DNA from: an uncultured Clostridia bacterium
GTDB lineage: Bacteria; Bacillota; Clostridia; Oscillospirales; Acutalibacteraceae
Assembly (NCBI GenBank): GCA_937920235.1
Contig: CALGUK010000033.1
Span: forward strand, 130,887 to 194,886
Length of the DNA stretch: 64,000 nt
Direction: 5' to 3'
Below the pieces are notes generated by a model that saw only the letters and a list, made by a program, of their open reading frames with translations, was not told the origin of the DNA and did no database searches. This document shows positions 26,372-34,324 of the stretch, piece after piece (the stretch's first letter is position 1; every line of letters starts with the position of its first letter). The position numbers and the translations under genes are program-made.

Positions 26372-26440
26372 GAAATTTTTTTTAGAAAAAATAAAAGTGA
26401 GTATTCACTTGTGTTATGAATACTCACTATGGTCGGAGTG
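26372..26440. repeat. Right copy of direct repeat: tRNA-Pro 3' end and its terminator
   Basis: Covers the last 11 bases of the tRNA gene (with encoded CCA) and the terminator hairpin behind it; matches 14985-15052 in the same orientation. Confidence 0.75.
26386..26428 (-). terminator. Intrinsic terminator of tRNA-Pro
   Basis: On the minus strand AGTGAGTATTC and GAATACTCACT pair across an 11-nt loop, then TTTATTTTTTC. Confidence 0.85.
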
Positions 26441-26505
26441 ACAGGACTTGAACCTGCGGCCTCTTGACCCCCAGTCAAGCGCGCTCCCAGCTGCGCCACA
26501 CCCCG
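26430..26505 (-). tRNA. tRNA-Pro (anticodon GGG)
   Basis: A 76-nt cloverleaf including encoded CCA. The acceptor is CGGGGTG paired with CACTCCG (one G-T). The anticodon stem is CTTGA/TCAAG with loop CTGGGGG, giving anticodon GGG. The T-arm loop is GTTCAAGTC. The 3' end adjoins the direct repeat that recurs at 14985-15052. Confidence 0.93.
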
Positions 26506-26523
26506 TTATTATCAACGCAAGAT

Positions 26524-26552
26524 ATAATAACATATTACTTTTAATTTTTCAA
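26524..26552 (-). promoter_or_regulatory. Promoter of tRNA-Pro
   Basis: On the minus strand TTGAAA (26552-26547), 17-bp spacer, TATTAT (26529-26524), about 19 bp before the tRNA. Confidence 0.6.
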
Positions 26553-26626
26553 GAGTTTTTTTAATTTTTTCATTAATATCTTTTATTTTTTCTAATATTG
26601 TGTTAATATGTGGGAGAGGTGAGATT

Positions 26627-27526
26627 ATGAAAAAGGTTATTGTTACCATTATTTCAGTTATTCTTGTGGTTGCATTATCGCTTTGTGCCGCATTTTTCTG
26701 GTATTATCCCCATTACAAAAAATCAGCAAGAGAGATTTTGGTTAATGAAATTTATGCTGAGAATGAATTGCGTGTTATGAGCTGTAATGTAAGATGTATT
26801 GCACCGACGGATCTTGGAAAACGTAGTTGGTTTTACAGAGCCGACCTTATTATAACCGGTATTGAAAGACAGCAACCCGGTGTAATCGGATTCCAGGAAG
26901 TTACCAAATGGCAATACAATTATCTTTGTAATTCTATGAAATTATATGATTCTGTCATTGATTACAGAGATAATGCATTTAATTCTGAGGGATGTCCAAT
27001 TTTTTACAGATCAGATATTTACACTTTGATCGATAAGGGATCATTCTGGTTATCAGAAACACCGGATGTTATGAGTAAATCCTGGGGCGCTCAGTTTAAC
27101 CGTATATGCAGTTATGTTATTCTTAAAGACAATGCTACTGAGTCAGAATTTGTGGTGTTTAATACTCATTTAAGTCATGTCAGTGATGAAGCACGAATAA
27201 ACGGAATTAAGGTTGTTCTTGATAAGATTACTGAATTCGGTTCACTTCCGGCAGTCTTAATGGGTGATTTGAATGCCGCTGAGGACTCTGAAACATACAG
27301 AAGTGCTACGGAAACCTTCTTTGATTCCAAATATCAGACAAATAACACTATGACAAGCTGTACATATCAGGATTGGGGAACAAAGCTTGACAGCGATTGT
27401 ATAGATTATGTTATGATTTCAAAATCCGGATTCAGAGTCAATTCATATTCAGTTGTTACCGATACATATGACGGTGTATATTCCAGCGATCATTTTCCGC
27501 TTTCGGTAAGTCTTTCATTTGAATAA
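26627..27526 (+). CDS. Exported endonuclease/exonuclease/phosphatase-family protein
   Basis: 299 residues. An N-terminal membrane helix or uncleaved signal (IVTIISVILVVALSLCAAFF) is followed by the EEP fold: ELRVMSCNVRC, GVIGFQEVT, FVVFNTHLSHVSDEAR, LPAVLMGDLNA, and the C-terminal DCIDYVMIS and SSDHFPLSVSL. All metal and catalytic positions appear present, so it should be an active Mg2+ phosphodiesterase or phosphatase outside the membrane. Substrate (DNA, lipid headgroup or other) is undetermined. ATG 26627 has GAGAGGTGAG upstream. Confidence 0.85.
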   Translation: MKKVIVTIISVILVVALSLCAAFFWYYPHYKKSAREILVNEIYAENELRVMSCNVRCIAPTDLGKRSWFYRADLIITGIERQQPGVIGFQEVTKWQYNYLCNSMKLYDSVIDYRDNAFNSEGCPIFYRSDIYTLIDKGSFWLSETPDVMSKSWGAQFNRICSYVILKDNATESEFVVFNTHLSHVSDEARINGIKVVLDKITEFGSLPAVLMGDLNAAEDSETYRSATETFFDSKYQTNNTMTSCTYQDWGTKLDSDCIDYVMISKSGFRVNSYSVVTDTYDGVYSSDHFPLSVSLSFE

Positions 27527-27532
27527 AATTTA

Positions 27533-27559
27533 ACGGGTAGAAAATCTACCCGTTTTTTT
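27533..27559. terminator. Intrinsic terminator between convergent genes
   Basis: Perfect 9-bp arms (27533-27541, 27545-27553), AAA loop, then TTTTTT. Confidence 0.85.
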
Positions 27560-29450
27560 ATGCCAGTTCTAACCATTGAAGTTCAATTTCATTAAGCTGA
27601 GCTTCATTGGTTTTTATTTGATCTAAAATTTCTGAAAGTCGGGAATAGTCGCTCGTAACATCTGGATCTTCAAGTTGTGCGTTTAATCTGTCAATTTCCG
27701 ATTGAAGCATTTCCATTTCCTTTTCAAGATTTAAAAGCTTAGCACGACGTTTACGGTCATGGGCTTTGTTTTTTCTCATCTCATCATATTTTACAGCAGA
27801 TTCACTTCGGTTTTCTTTAACAGCAGCTTTTTCTTTTACATCGTTAACCGATTTTTCTTTATAAAAATCATAGTTTCCGTTGAATATTATAACCTCATCG
27901 GGCTTTACCTCAATAATCTTATCGGGAACGGAGTTAAGAAGATATCGGTCGTGAGAAACCATTATGATTGTACCTTCATATTGCTTTAATGCGAGGTCAA
28001 GAGCCTCTTTTGCTTTATAATCAAGATGATTTGTCGGTTCGTCAAGAATGAGCACATTTGAGCGTTCAAACACGATTATACACAGCGCGACTTTGGCTCT
28101 GTTAGCACCGCTCATTTCACGAATCCGTTTGAAAACGTCTTCATTTTCTATGAGAAATCTCGCAAGCATACTTCGGACTTCGTATTCTGTTTTTGTCGGA
28201 AATTTTTTGTGAACAGCTTCTATTACTGTCATATCAAGGTTAAGAGATGCAAGCTCCTGGTCAAAATATGATATTTTAACATTGCCGCCCCAGCGGACGA
28301 TTCCCTCATAGGGTATTTTTTTCTGTATCGCTTTAAGCAATGACGATTTACCGACTCCGTTTTTACCTACAAAGGCAATTTTTTCACCCCGTAATACCTC
28401 AAGGTTAAAATTTTCAAACAGCAATTTTTTTGTTTCGTTTTTGCCGACAGAAACCTTAAGATTTTTACATTCAAGAATGGTTTTATGCGGTTCTATATCA
28501 AACGGAAAGGAAATTTGAAGATTTTTTGCTGTGGGATTGGGTTTGGCCGATATTTCCATTTTTTCAAGGGCTTTTACTCTTGAACCGACACTGTTTGTAC
28601 TGCTTGATTTTGCAAGATTTTTTCTTACGTAATCACGTAATCTTTCGATCTCTTTTTGCTGTTTTTCATATTCTTTTGTAAGAGTTTTGATACGCTCTTC
28701 CTTTTGCTTAAGGAAAGACGTGTAACCGCCTTTATATCTGACAAGCTCACCGTTTTCAATTTCACAGATATCAGAAGCGACAGCATTAAGAAAATATCTA
28801 TCATGCGAAACAATCAAAACAGCTCCTTTATAGTGAAGGAGATAATTTTCGAGCCAGTTAAGCATCGAGAAATCAAGATGATTTGTAGGCTCGTCAAGGA
28901 TAAGCAGGTTTGGATTTTCTACAAGAATTTTTGCAATTGCAAACCTTGTTTTTTCACCGCCCGATAACACGGAAACAGGTGTTCTCAAATCGAAATTACC
29001 AAATCCCATTCCGTTGAGAACCGTGTTGATTCTGACCTCTGCATTATGCCCGTCAGCGGCGTTATAAATATTGGTAAGATGCTCATATTCCGCTGAAACT
29101 GAAGCAAAATCGTTGATTTCGGCATCGGAAAGTCTTTTAGAAACTTCTTCAAGTTTTTTTCTTGTTTCAAAAACATCTTTAAGAGCATTCTGAATCTCTT
29201 CTTCAAGGGTATTGCTTGTATCTAAAGCTTCGTTTTGCTTTAAATAACCGATTTTTAAATTTGCATTGCGAGAAACTGTTCCGTCATCATAATCAATTGA
29301 ACCTGTAATTATATTGAGTAATGTTGTTTTACCTACACCGTTAATTCCAAGAAGACCGATTCTGTCATTATCATTAACGGATAAAGTTACGTTATCTAAT
29401 ATTATTTTGTCAAGAAAGCTTTTTTTAATATTGTTTAATGAAACTAGCAT
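27558..29450 (-). CDS. ABC-F family ATPase
   Basis: 630 residues with two ABC modules and no membrane part. Module 1: GINGVGKTT, LSGGEKTRFAI, LLILDEPTNHLDFSML. Linker about residues 240-320, rich in Lys/Glu coiled coil (KQKEERIKTLTKEYEKQQKE). Module 2: GKNGVGKSS, signature changed to MSGANRAKVAL, VLILDEPTNHLDYKAKEAL. A C-terminal coiled coil follows. ABC-F proteins act on the ribosome in translation or antibiotic protection; the layout is closest to YdiF/Uup-type housekeeping members. No resistance role can be shown. Confidence 0.9.
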   Translation of the reverse strand: MLVSLNNIKKSFLDKIILDNVTLSVNDNDRIGLLGINGVGKTTLLNIITGSIDYDDGTVSRNANLKIGYLKQNEALDTSNTLEEEIQNALKDVFETRKKLEEVSKRLSDAEINDFASVSAEYEHLTNIYNAADGHNAEVRINTVLNGMGFGNFDLRTPVSVLSGGEKTRFAIAKILVENPNLLILDEPTNHLDFSMLNWLENYLLHYKGAVLIVSHDRYFLNAVASDICEIENGELVRYKGGYTSFLKQKEERIKTLTKEYEKQQKEIERLRDYVRKNLAKSSSTNSVGSRVKALEKMEISAKPNPTAKNLQISFPFDIEPHKTILECKNLKVSVGKNETKKLLFENFNLEVLRGEKIAFVGKNGVGKSSLLKAIQKKIPYEGIVRWGGNVKISYFDQELASLNLDMTVIEAVHKKFPTKTEYEVRSMLARFLIENEDVFKRIREMSGANRAKVALCIIVFERSNVLILDEPTNHLDYKAKEALDLALKQYEGTIIMVSHDRYLLNSVPDKIIEVKPDEVIIFNGNYDFYKEKSVNDVKEKAAVKENRSESAVKYDEMRKNKAHDRKRRAKLLNLEKEMEMLQSEIDRLNAQLEDPDVTSDYSRLSEILDQIKTNEAQLNEIELQWLELA

Positions 29451-29465
29451 AAGTATTACCTGATT

Positions 29466-30806
29466 TTATTTTGTGAGATTATTTATTTTCTTTTTCCAAG
29501 TTCCCGTAAAATAGAATAGACAAGATATGACGGTTGCAAGAAGCCAGCCGGCTGGCCACGAATACCAAATTCCATTTGCGTCGTAAAACGGAGTGAGGGT
29601 ATAACAAAGCAATACCCTCAAAAGTAAGTCGGAAAAAGTGGAAATCATAAAAAGATTCATTACTCCGCTTCCTCTCAGAACACCGTCTATAATTAGTTTT
29701 ATTGAAATAAAAAGATAGAAGGGGGAGACTGTTTTTAAAAATTCAGTACCGCAATTTATTATTTCGCTGTTGTTTGTATCAATAAATATTCTCATCATAT
29801 ATTCGGGAAAGAAAAAGAATGATATGAACAGGGGAAGGGTAATAACAAGCGAAATGATGTATAAAGCCTTTACGCCTTGCTTGATTCTGTCAGTTTTGCC
29901 TGCGCCGACATTTTGTGCGGTATAACTTGACATACTGTTTCCGAGAGCAGTCAGTGAGGTTATTGTGAAGGTATTAAGCTTTCCTGCGGCTGAAAAACCT
30001 GCTACAACTATGTCTCCGAATGAATTTACAATTCCTTGAATAAAAATATTGCCAACAGAAACAAAGCTTTGCTGTAAAACACTCGGAATTGCAACAAACA
30101 TAATTTTCTTCATTAAAACAAATGAAAAAAGCTTAGCTTTTTCATTATATATTTTTATGAGTCTTATCATCAGTGCTATAAATGACAGAATCGATGCAAT
30201 ACCCTGTGCAATAAAAGTAGCCCACGCAACTCCGGATACACCGAGATTAGTGAATTTAACAAAAATATAGTCAAGTATTACGTTGAAAACAGAGGAGAAA
30301 GCAAGAAAAAACAGGGGAGTTCTCGAATCGCCGAGAGCAGTAAAAATACCGTTGCAAACATTATATAAAAATAAAAATATAAGTCCTAAAGTATAAATGT
30401 TAAGATATGTAGCAGAATCCTCAATAAGATTATGCGGTGTATTGAGCAGTTTTAAAAGATTTGATGTGAAAATAAGACCGATAATCGATAAGATAAAACT
30501 CAGTACAGTAACGGAAATCAGAGAAGTGCTTATACAGGTTTTCATTTTTTTAAAGTTTTTATTTCCGAAAAACTGCGATATAACAACACAACAGCCAATA
30601 TTTGAGCCGTTTGCAATTGCCATATATATCATTGTAATCGTATAAGATATTCCTACAGCAGCTAAGGCTTCACCGCCGAGAAACCGTCCTGCTATTATGC
30701 TGTCTGCAATGTTATATAACTGCTGAAAGCACACGCTAATAAGCATAGGTATAGTAAATTTTATCAATATTTTTCCGGGATTTCCCTGTGTCAAATCATT
30801 TGTCAT
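29466..30806 (-). CDS. MATE-family multidrug/Na+-coupled exporter
   Basis: 446 residues, twelve hydrophobic helices in two related halves. It begins MTNDLTQGNPGKILIKFTIP and has the typical DSIIAGRFLGGEALAAVGIS. ATG 30806 is preferred over TTG 30818 because GGGTG lies 5 bp upstream. It should export cationic compounds or metabolites with Na+ or H+. It follows the FAD gene's terminator and lies 15 bp upstream of the ABC-F gene, so the two may be co-transcribed. Confidence 0.9.
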   Translation of the reverse strand: MTNDLTQGNPGKILIKFTIPMLISVCFQQLYNIADSIIAGRFLGGEALAAVGISYTITMIYMAIANGSNIGCCVVISQFFGNKNFKKMKTCISTSLISVTVLSFILSIIGLIFTSNLLKLLNTPHNLIEDSATYLNIYTLGLIFLFLYNVCNGIFTALGDSRTPLFFLAFSSVFNVILDYIFVKFTNLGVSGVAWATFIAQGIASILSFIALMIRLIKIYNEKAKLFSFVLMKKIMFVAIPSVLQQSFVSVGNIFIQGIVNSFGDIVVAGFSAAGKLNTFTITSLTALGNSMSSYTAQNVGAGKTDRIKQGVKALYIISLVITLPLFISFFFFPEYMMRIFIDTNNSEIINCGTEFLKTVSPFYLFISIKLIIDGVLRGSGVMNLFMISTFSDLLLRVLLCYTLTPFYDANGIWYSWPAGWLLATVISCLFYFTGTWKKKINNLTK

Positions 30807-30822
30807 TTTGTCACCCAAAAAG

Positions 30823-30844
30823 AAGGGACTGTATTCAGTCCCTT
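30823..30844 (-). terminator. Intrinsic terminator after the FAD dehydrogenase gene
   Basis: Perfect 9-bp arms AAGGGACTG and CAGTCCCTT around TATT; minus strand continues TCTTTTT. Confidence 0.85.
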
Positions 30845-30848
30845 AAAA

Positions 30849-32243
30849 TTATAACTTTTTAAGAATACTTCTTGCAACGCTTATACCGTTGGAAGATGCT
30901 TGCATAAGTCCGCGCGTAACAGAAGCACCATCACCGATTGCGTGAAGTCCCTTAACACTTGTTTCAAAGTTTGTATCAACAACAACCTTGTTTGAATAGA
31001 ATTTAACCTCAACGCCGTAAAGAAGAGTTTCATCACTGGCAATACCGGGTGTAACCTTATCAAGAGCTTCAAGCATCTCCGCTATATCGACCATAATTCT
31101 GTGAGGGAATACAAGCGAGAGGTCTCCGGGGACAGCGTCCTTTAATGTCGGAATAAGATTGTTACGGCAAAGTCTTTCCGATGTCGTTCTTCTTCCGCGC
31201 TTGAAATCACCGTATGTCTGAACAAGGATTTTTCCGTCACAAAGCATATTACTCAGCTGAGCGATATGCTTGCCGTATTCAATAGGAGATTTAAAAGGCT
31301 TTGTAAAATTTTTGGATACAAGAAGAGCGAAGTTAGTATTATTTGTCTTAAATTCAGCAGATTTATATGCGTGTCCGTTTACAACGGCAAGTCCGTTGTC
31401 ATAGTATTCAGTGGCAACCTCTCCCGAAGGATTAGAGCAAAATGTTCTTACCTTGTCATCAAAGGTTTGCGAATAGTAAACGAGCTTTGCTTCATAAAGA
31501 TTTTCATTAAGAAATTTCATTACCTCGTCACGAACTTCAACACGAACACCGACGTCAACTGTACCAACCTGAGTTTCAATGCCGTGGTTCTTACATATAT
31601 GACTGAGCCATTCCGCACCTTCACGGCCGACAGCCGCAACCAAAGTATCGGAATAATATGTTTCGCCTCCTGCTACCACACCTTTGACTTGATTTTCTTC
31701 AATAATAATATCTTCAACCATTGTGTTGAAAATGATATTACAACCGCAATCCTCAAGATGCTTCTGAAGTCTGCCGTAGATTTTATATCCTTCCTCAGTT
31801 CCGAGATGGCGGATGGGACATTCAATCAATTTAAGATTTGCGTTAATTGCTTTTCTGCGTATTTCCTCAATCTCAGCGCGCTTATCAACACCGTAAACAT
31901 TTGTATCAGCACCGAATTTGAGGTATATGTTATCTGCTTCTTTCAGCAGGTTCATTGTATTATCATATCCGAGTATTTCAGGCAGATGTCCGCCTACATC
32001 GGGGGAGAGAGACAATTTTCCGTCAGAGAAAGCACCTGCACCTGCAAAGCCTGTTGTTATCGAACAGGGTTTACAGCCAACACATTTTTTTGTAGTTCTT
32101 TTAGGACACATTCTTTTTTCTATAGAGCGCCCCTTTTCAATCATAAGAATGTTAATGTCTGGCTTTTTTGCGAGCAGTTCATAGGCACAAAAGATACCTG
32201 AAGGGCCTGCACCGATTATAATTACATCAAATTGATTATTCAT
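30849..32243 (-). CDS. FAD-dependent dehydrogenase of the COG2509 type
   Basis: 464 residues. The N-terminal Rossmann FAD site is VIIIGAGPSGIFCAYELL, followed by a Cys-rich segment unique to this family (CPKRTTKKCVGCKPC) and GFAGAGAFSDGKLSLSPDVG. A second dinucleotide site lies mid-protein (TLVAAVGREGAEWL) and the C-terminus closes the flavin fold (GLHAIGDGASVTRGLMQASS). Widespread in clostridia; substrate unknown. The Cys cluster could bind a metal or an Fe-S centre, which is inference. Confidence 0.85.
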   Translation of the reverse strand: MNNQFDVIIIGAGPSGIFCAYELLAKKPDINILMIEKGRSIEKRMCPKRTTKKCVGCKPCSITTGFAGAGAFSDGKLSLSPDVGGHLPEILGYDNTMNLLKEADNIYLKFGADTNVYGVDKRAEIEEIRRKAINANLKLIECPIRHLGTEEGYKIYGRLQKHLEDCGCNIIFNTMVEDIIIEENQVKGVVAGGETYYSDTLVAAVGREGAEWLSHICKNHGIETQVGTVDVGVRVEVRDEVMKFLNENLYEAKLVYYSQTFDDKVRTFCSNPSGEVATEYYDNGLAVVNGHAYKSAEFKTNNTNFALLVSKNFTKPFKSPIEYGKHIAQLSNMLCDGKILVQTYGDFKRGRRTTSERLCRNNLIPTLKDAVPGDLSLVFPHRIMVDIAEMLEALDKVTPGIASDETLLYGVEVKFYSNKVVVDTNFETSVKGLHAIGDGASVTRGLMQASSNGISVARSILKKL

Positions 32244-32258
32244 TGTAATCTTTCCTTT

Positions 32259-33227
32259 TTATCTGTCTTCTCTAAAATAAGATAATCCGAGTGAAGCAGG
32301 AGGTTGATTTTCTTTCTTATTCATCATACTTGTAATGATTAAAACAAGAATTGTGATAACATAAGGCAGCATTTTAAGAATTTCACGCTGTGCTGATGAA
32401 ATATTTCCGAATACAAATGCCGCAATATATAATGCACCAAAAAGATATGAACCGATTATAGAGATATTTGGCTTCCACAATGTGAAAATAACAAGTGCAA
32501 TTGCAAGCCAGCCAAATGCTTCAATTGTTGAGGCATTCTCCCAACTGCCTTTAACATAGTCCATAATGTAGAATACACCGCCAAAACCGGCGATACCGCT
32601 TCCGACAAGAATGGCAATATATTTGTATAAAGTTATATTTACACCCATTGCATCGGCAGTTGCAGTGTTTTCACCGATTGCACGCAGGTTTAGACCAATT
32701 TTGGTACGGTTAAAGATAAATGAAGCAATTAAGGCAATGACTATTGCGAAATAAACATAAAATCCGTGACCAAATATAACTTTTACTATGCCGTTTGAAT
32801 TTTCGGCAAAAGGTAAACATTCTGCAATTATTTTACCAGCTGCAGAGAATTTACTCTTATCTACATAAGAGTGCATTAAAAATTGTGTAATTCCGTTACC
32901 GAAAATCGTGATTGCAAGACCTGTAATGTTTTGATTACAGCGGAATGTAATTGTCATTACGGCATAAATTGCTCCGGTAAGCGATGCAAAAAGAAATGCA
33001 CCGAAAACAGAGGAGATTATAAGCATTAACCAGGATGCATTTTCAACAGCTTCAAGGCTGTTCATATAAAGGCTGACAAAAAGACATCCGCCGACAGTAC
33101 CTGTACACATTATGCCTGGAATACCGAGATTTAAATGTCCTGCTTTTTCAGTAATCGTTTCACCGATACAGCCGAAAAGAAGTACAGTGCCGATAGCAAC
33201 AGCACTCATTAAGAACGTAACTGTCAT
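32259..33227 (-). CDS. Nucleoside ABC transporter permease (NupQ/YufQ-like)
   Basis: 322 residues with about nine membrane helices. It has the BMP-transporter permease motifs HLNLGIPGIMCTG and LNLRAIGENTATADAMGVNI, which contacts the ATPase. It starts 4 bp inside the upstream permease gene, so translation is coupled. Together with the ATPase, the other permease and the BMP lipoprotein it forms an importer, most likely for purine nucleosides. Confidence 0.88.
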   Translation of the reverse strand: MTVTFLMSAVAIGTVLLFGCIGETITEKAGHLNLGIPGIMCTGTVGGCLFVSLYMNSLEAVENASWLMLIISSVFGAFLFASLTGAIYAVMTITFRCNQNITGLAITIFGNGITQFLMHSYVDKSKFSAAGKIIAECLPFAENSNGIVKVIFGHGFYVYFAIVIALIASFIFNRTKIGLNLRAIGENTATADAMGVNITLYKYIAILVGSGIAGFGGVFYIMDYVKGSWENASTIEAFGWLAIALVIFTLWKPNISIIGSYLFGALYIAAFVFGNISSAQREILKMLPYVITILVLIITSMMNKKENQPPASLGLSYFREDR

Positions 33228-34324
33228 TTCTTAATTTCCTCCTTCTCTTTTTTTCTGAATACAAGCTTATAGTTAATGAAGAACGAACAAATGATTACCG
33301 CAAAATATACTATACCGACAACAATGTTGGAGATGGAATCATTGGTAAACATAAATGTTTTTCTGACCTCTATCATACCTTTGGAGATAAAAGTGATAAA
33401 AAAGCTTGTAAGAATAATAAGCAACGGATTAAATGTTGCAAGCCAGGTGGCCATTATACCCGTAAAGCCCATATTATTTGCTGATGTCACACTTATTGTA
33501 TGGTTTATTGAACCCGCAAGAATAAAACCGACAAGACCAGCAATGGCACCTGACAGAACCATTGTTCTGATAATAACCTTGTCAACTTTAATTCCTACAT
33601 ATTTTGCAGTATTTATACTTTCGCCGACAACGGCGATTTCATAACCGTGTTTTGATGAGCGAAGATAGAAATGCATGAAAATTGTAACAAGAACAAAAAG
33701 AATGATGGGCAAAAGATATTTGTTGCCGATATCAGGAATATTGCCGTATGAAATAGGAGCCAAAACACCTGAACCGGATTTAACCCAGATTGTGATACAT
33801 AACGATACAAGACTCTGAGCAATATAGTTCATCATAAGAGTGAAGAGGGACTCATTTGTGTTGAACTTTGCTTTGAAAAAGGCGGGAATAACTGCCCACA
33901 AAGCACCGGCAGATACACTTGCTGCTAACATGAGAAGAATAATAACAGAATCATCCGCTTTACCGCCAAGGTAGAACATGCAGGCAATTGCAGCAAGGCA
34001 ACCGACGAGAATCTGACCGTTACCGCCCAAGTTCCAGAATTTCATTTTAAAGGCGGGAAGCAATGCCATTGATGTTCCGAGAAGCAAGGCAGTATCCTGA
34101 AGTAAAAGCCATATTTTGCGTTCACTTCCGAAGGCTCCTGTAAACAGTGACTGAAAGAAATCAATGAGATTTTTTTGTGAGAAAAACATTGAAATCAATC
34201 CGCTTAAAAGGAGTCCTCCGATTATGGCAACAGAATAAATAAGTATTATATTTTTAATTTTGATGTTATCCCTTTTAACAATTCGAACAAAGGGTTCTTT
34301 TAAATTGTTTCTTCTGTTTTTCAT
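33224..34324 (-). CDS. Nucleoside ABC transporter permease (NupP/YufP-like)
   Basis: 366 residues. An N-terminal basic tail precedes about ten helices; family motifs are FKMKFWNLGGNGQILVGCLA and YEIAVVGESINTAKYVGIKV. It overlaps the ATPase gene by 4 bp upstream and the second permease gene by 4 bp downstream, a tight operon. Confidence 0.88.
   Translation of the reverse strand: MKNRRNNLKEPFVRIVKRDNIKIKNIILIYSVAIIGGLLLSGLISMFFSQKNLIDFFQSLFTGAFGSERKIWLLLQDTALLLGTSMALLPAFKMKFWNLGGNGQILVGCLAAIACMFYLGGKADDSVIILLMLAASVSAGALWAVIPAFFKAKFNTNESLFTLMMNYIAQSLVSLCITIWVKSGSGVLAPISYGNIPDIGNKYLLPIILFVLVTIFMHFYLRSSKHGYEIAVVGESINTAKYVGIKVDKVIIRTMVLSGAIAGLVGFILAGSINHTISVTSANNMGFTGIMATWLATFNPLLIILTSFFITFISKGMIEVRKTFMFTNDSISNIVVGIVYFAVIICSFFINYKLVFRKKEKEEIKK

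Noticed and set aside
14985..26440. Phage or transposon identity for the repeat-bounded segment
   Set aside because: No integrase, transposase, capsid or replication gene is readable inside, so only a generic island is claimed.
26311..26499. Minus-strand ORF MAQLGARLTGGQEAAGSSPV...
   Set aside because: It is the translation of the tRNA-Pro gene and its flank, a well-known false ORF pattern.
27558..29450. Antibiotic-resistance ABC-F protein
   Set aside because: Domain layout is like housekeeping YdiF/Uup-type proteins; nothing in the sequence shows the long interdomain loop typical of target-protection members.
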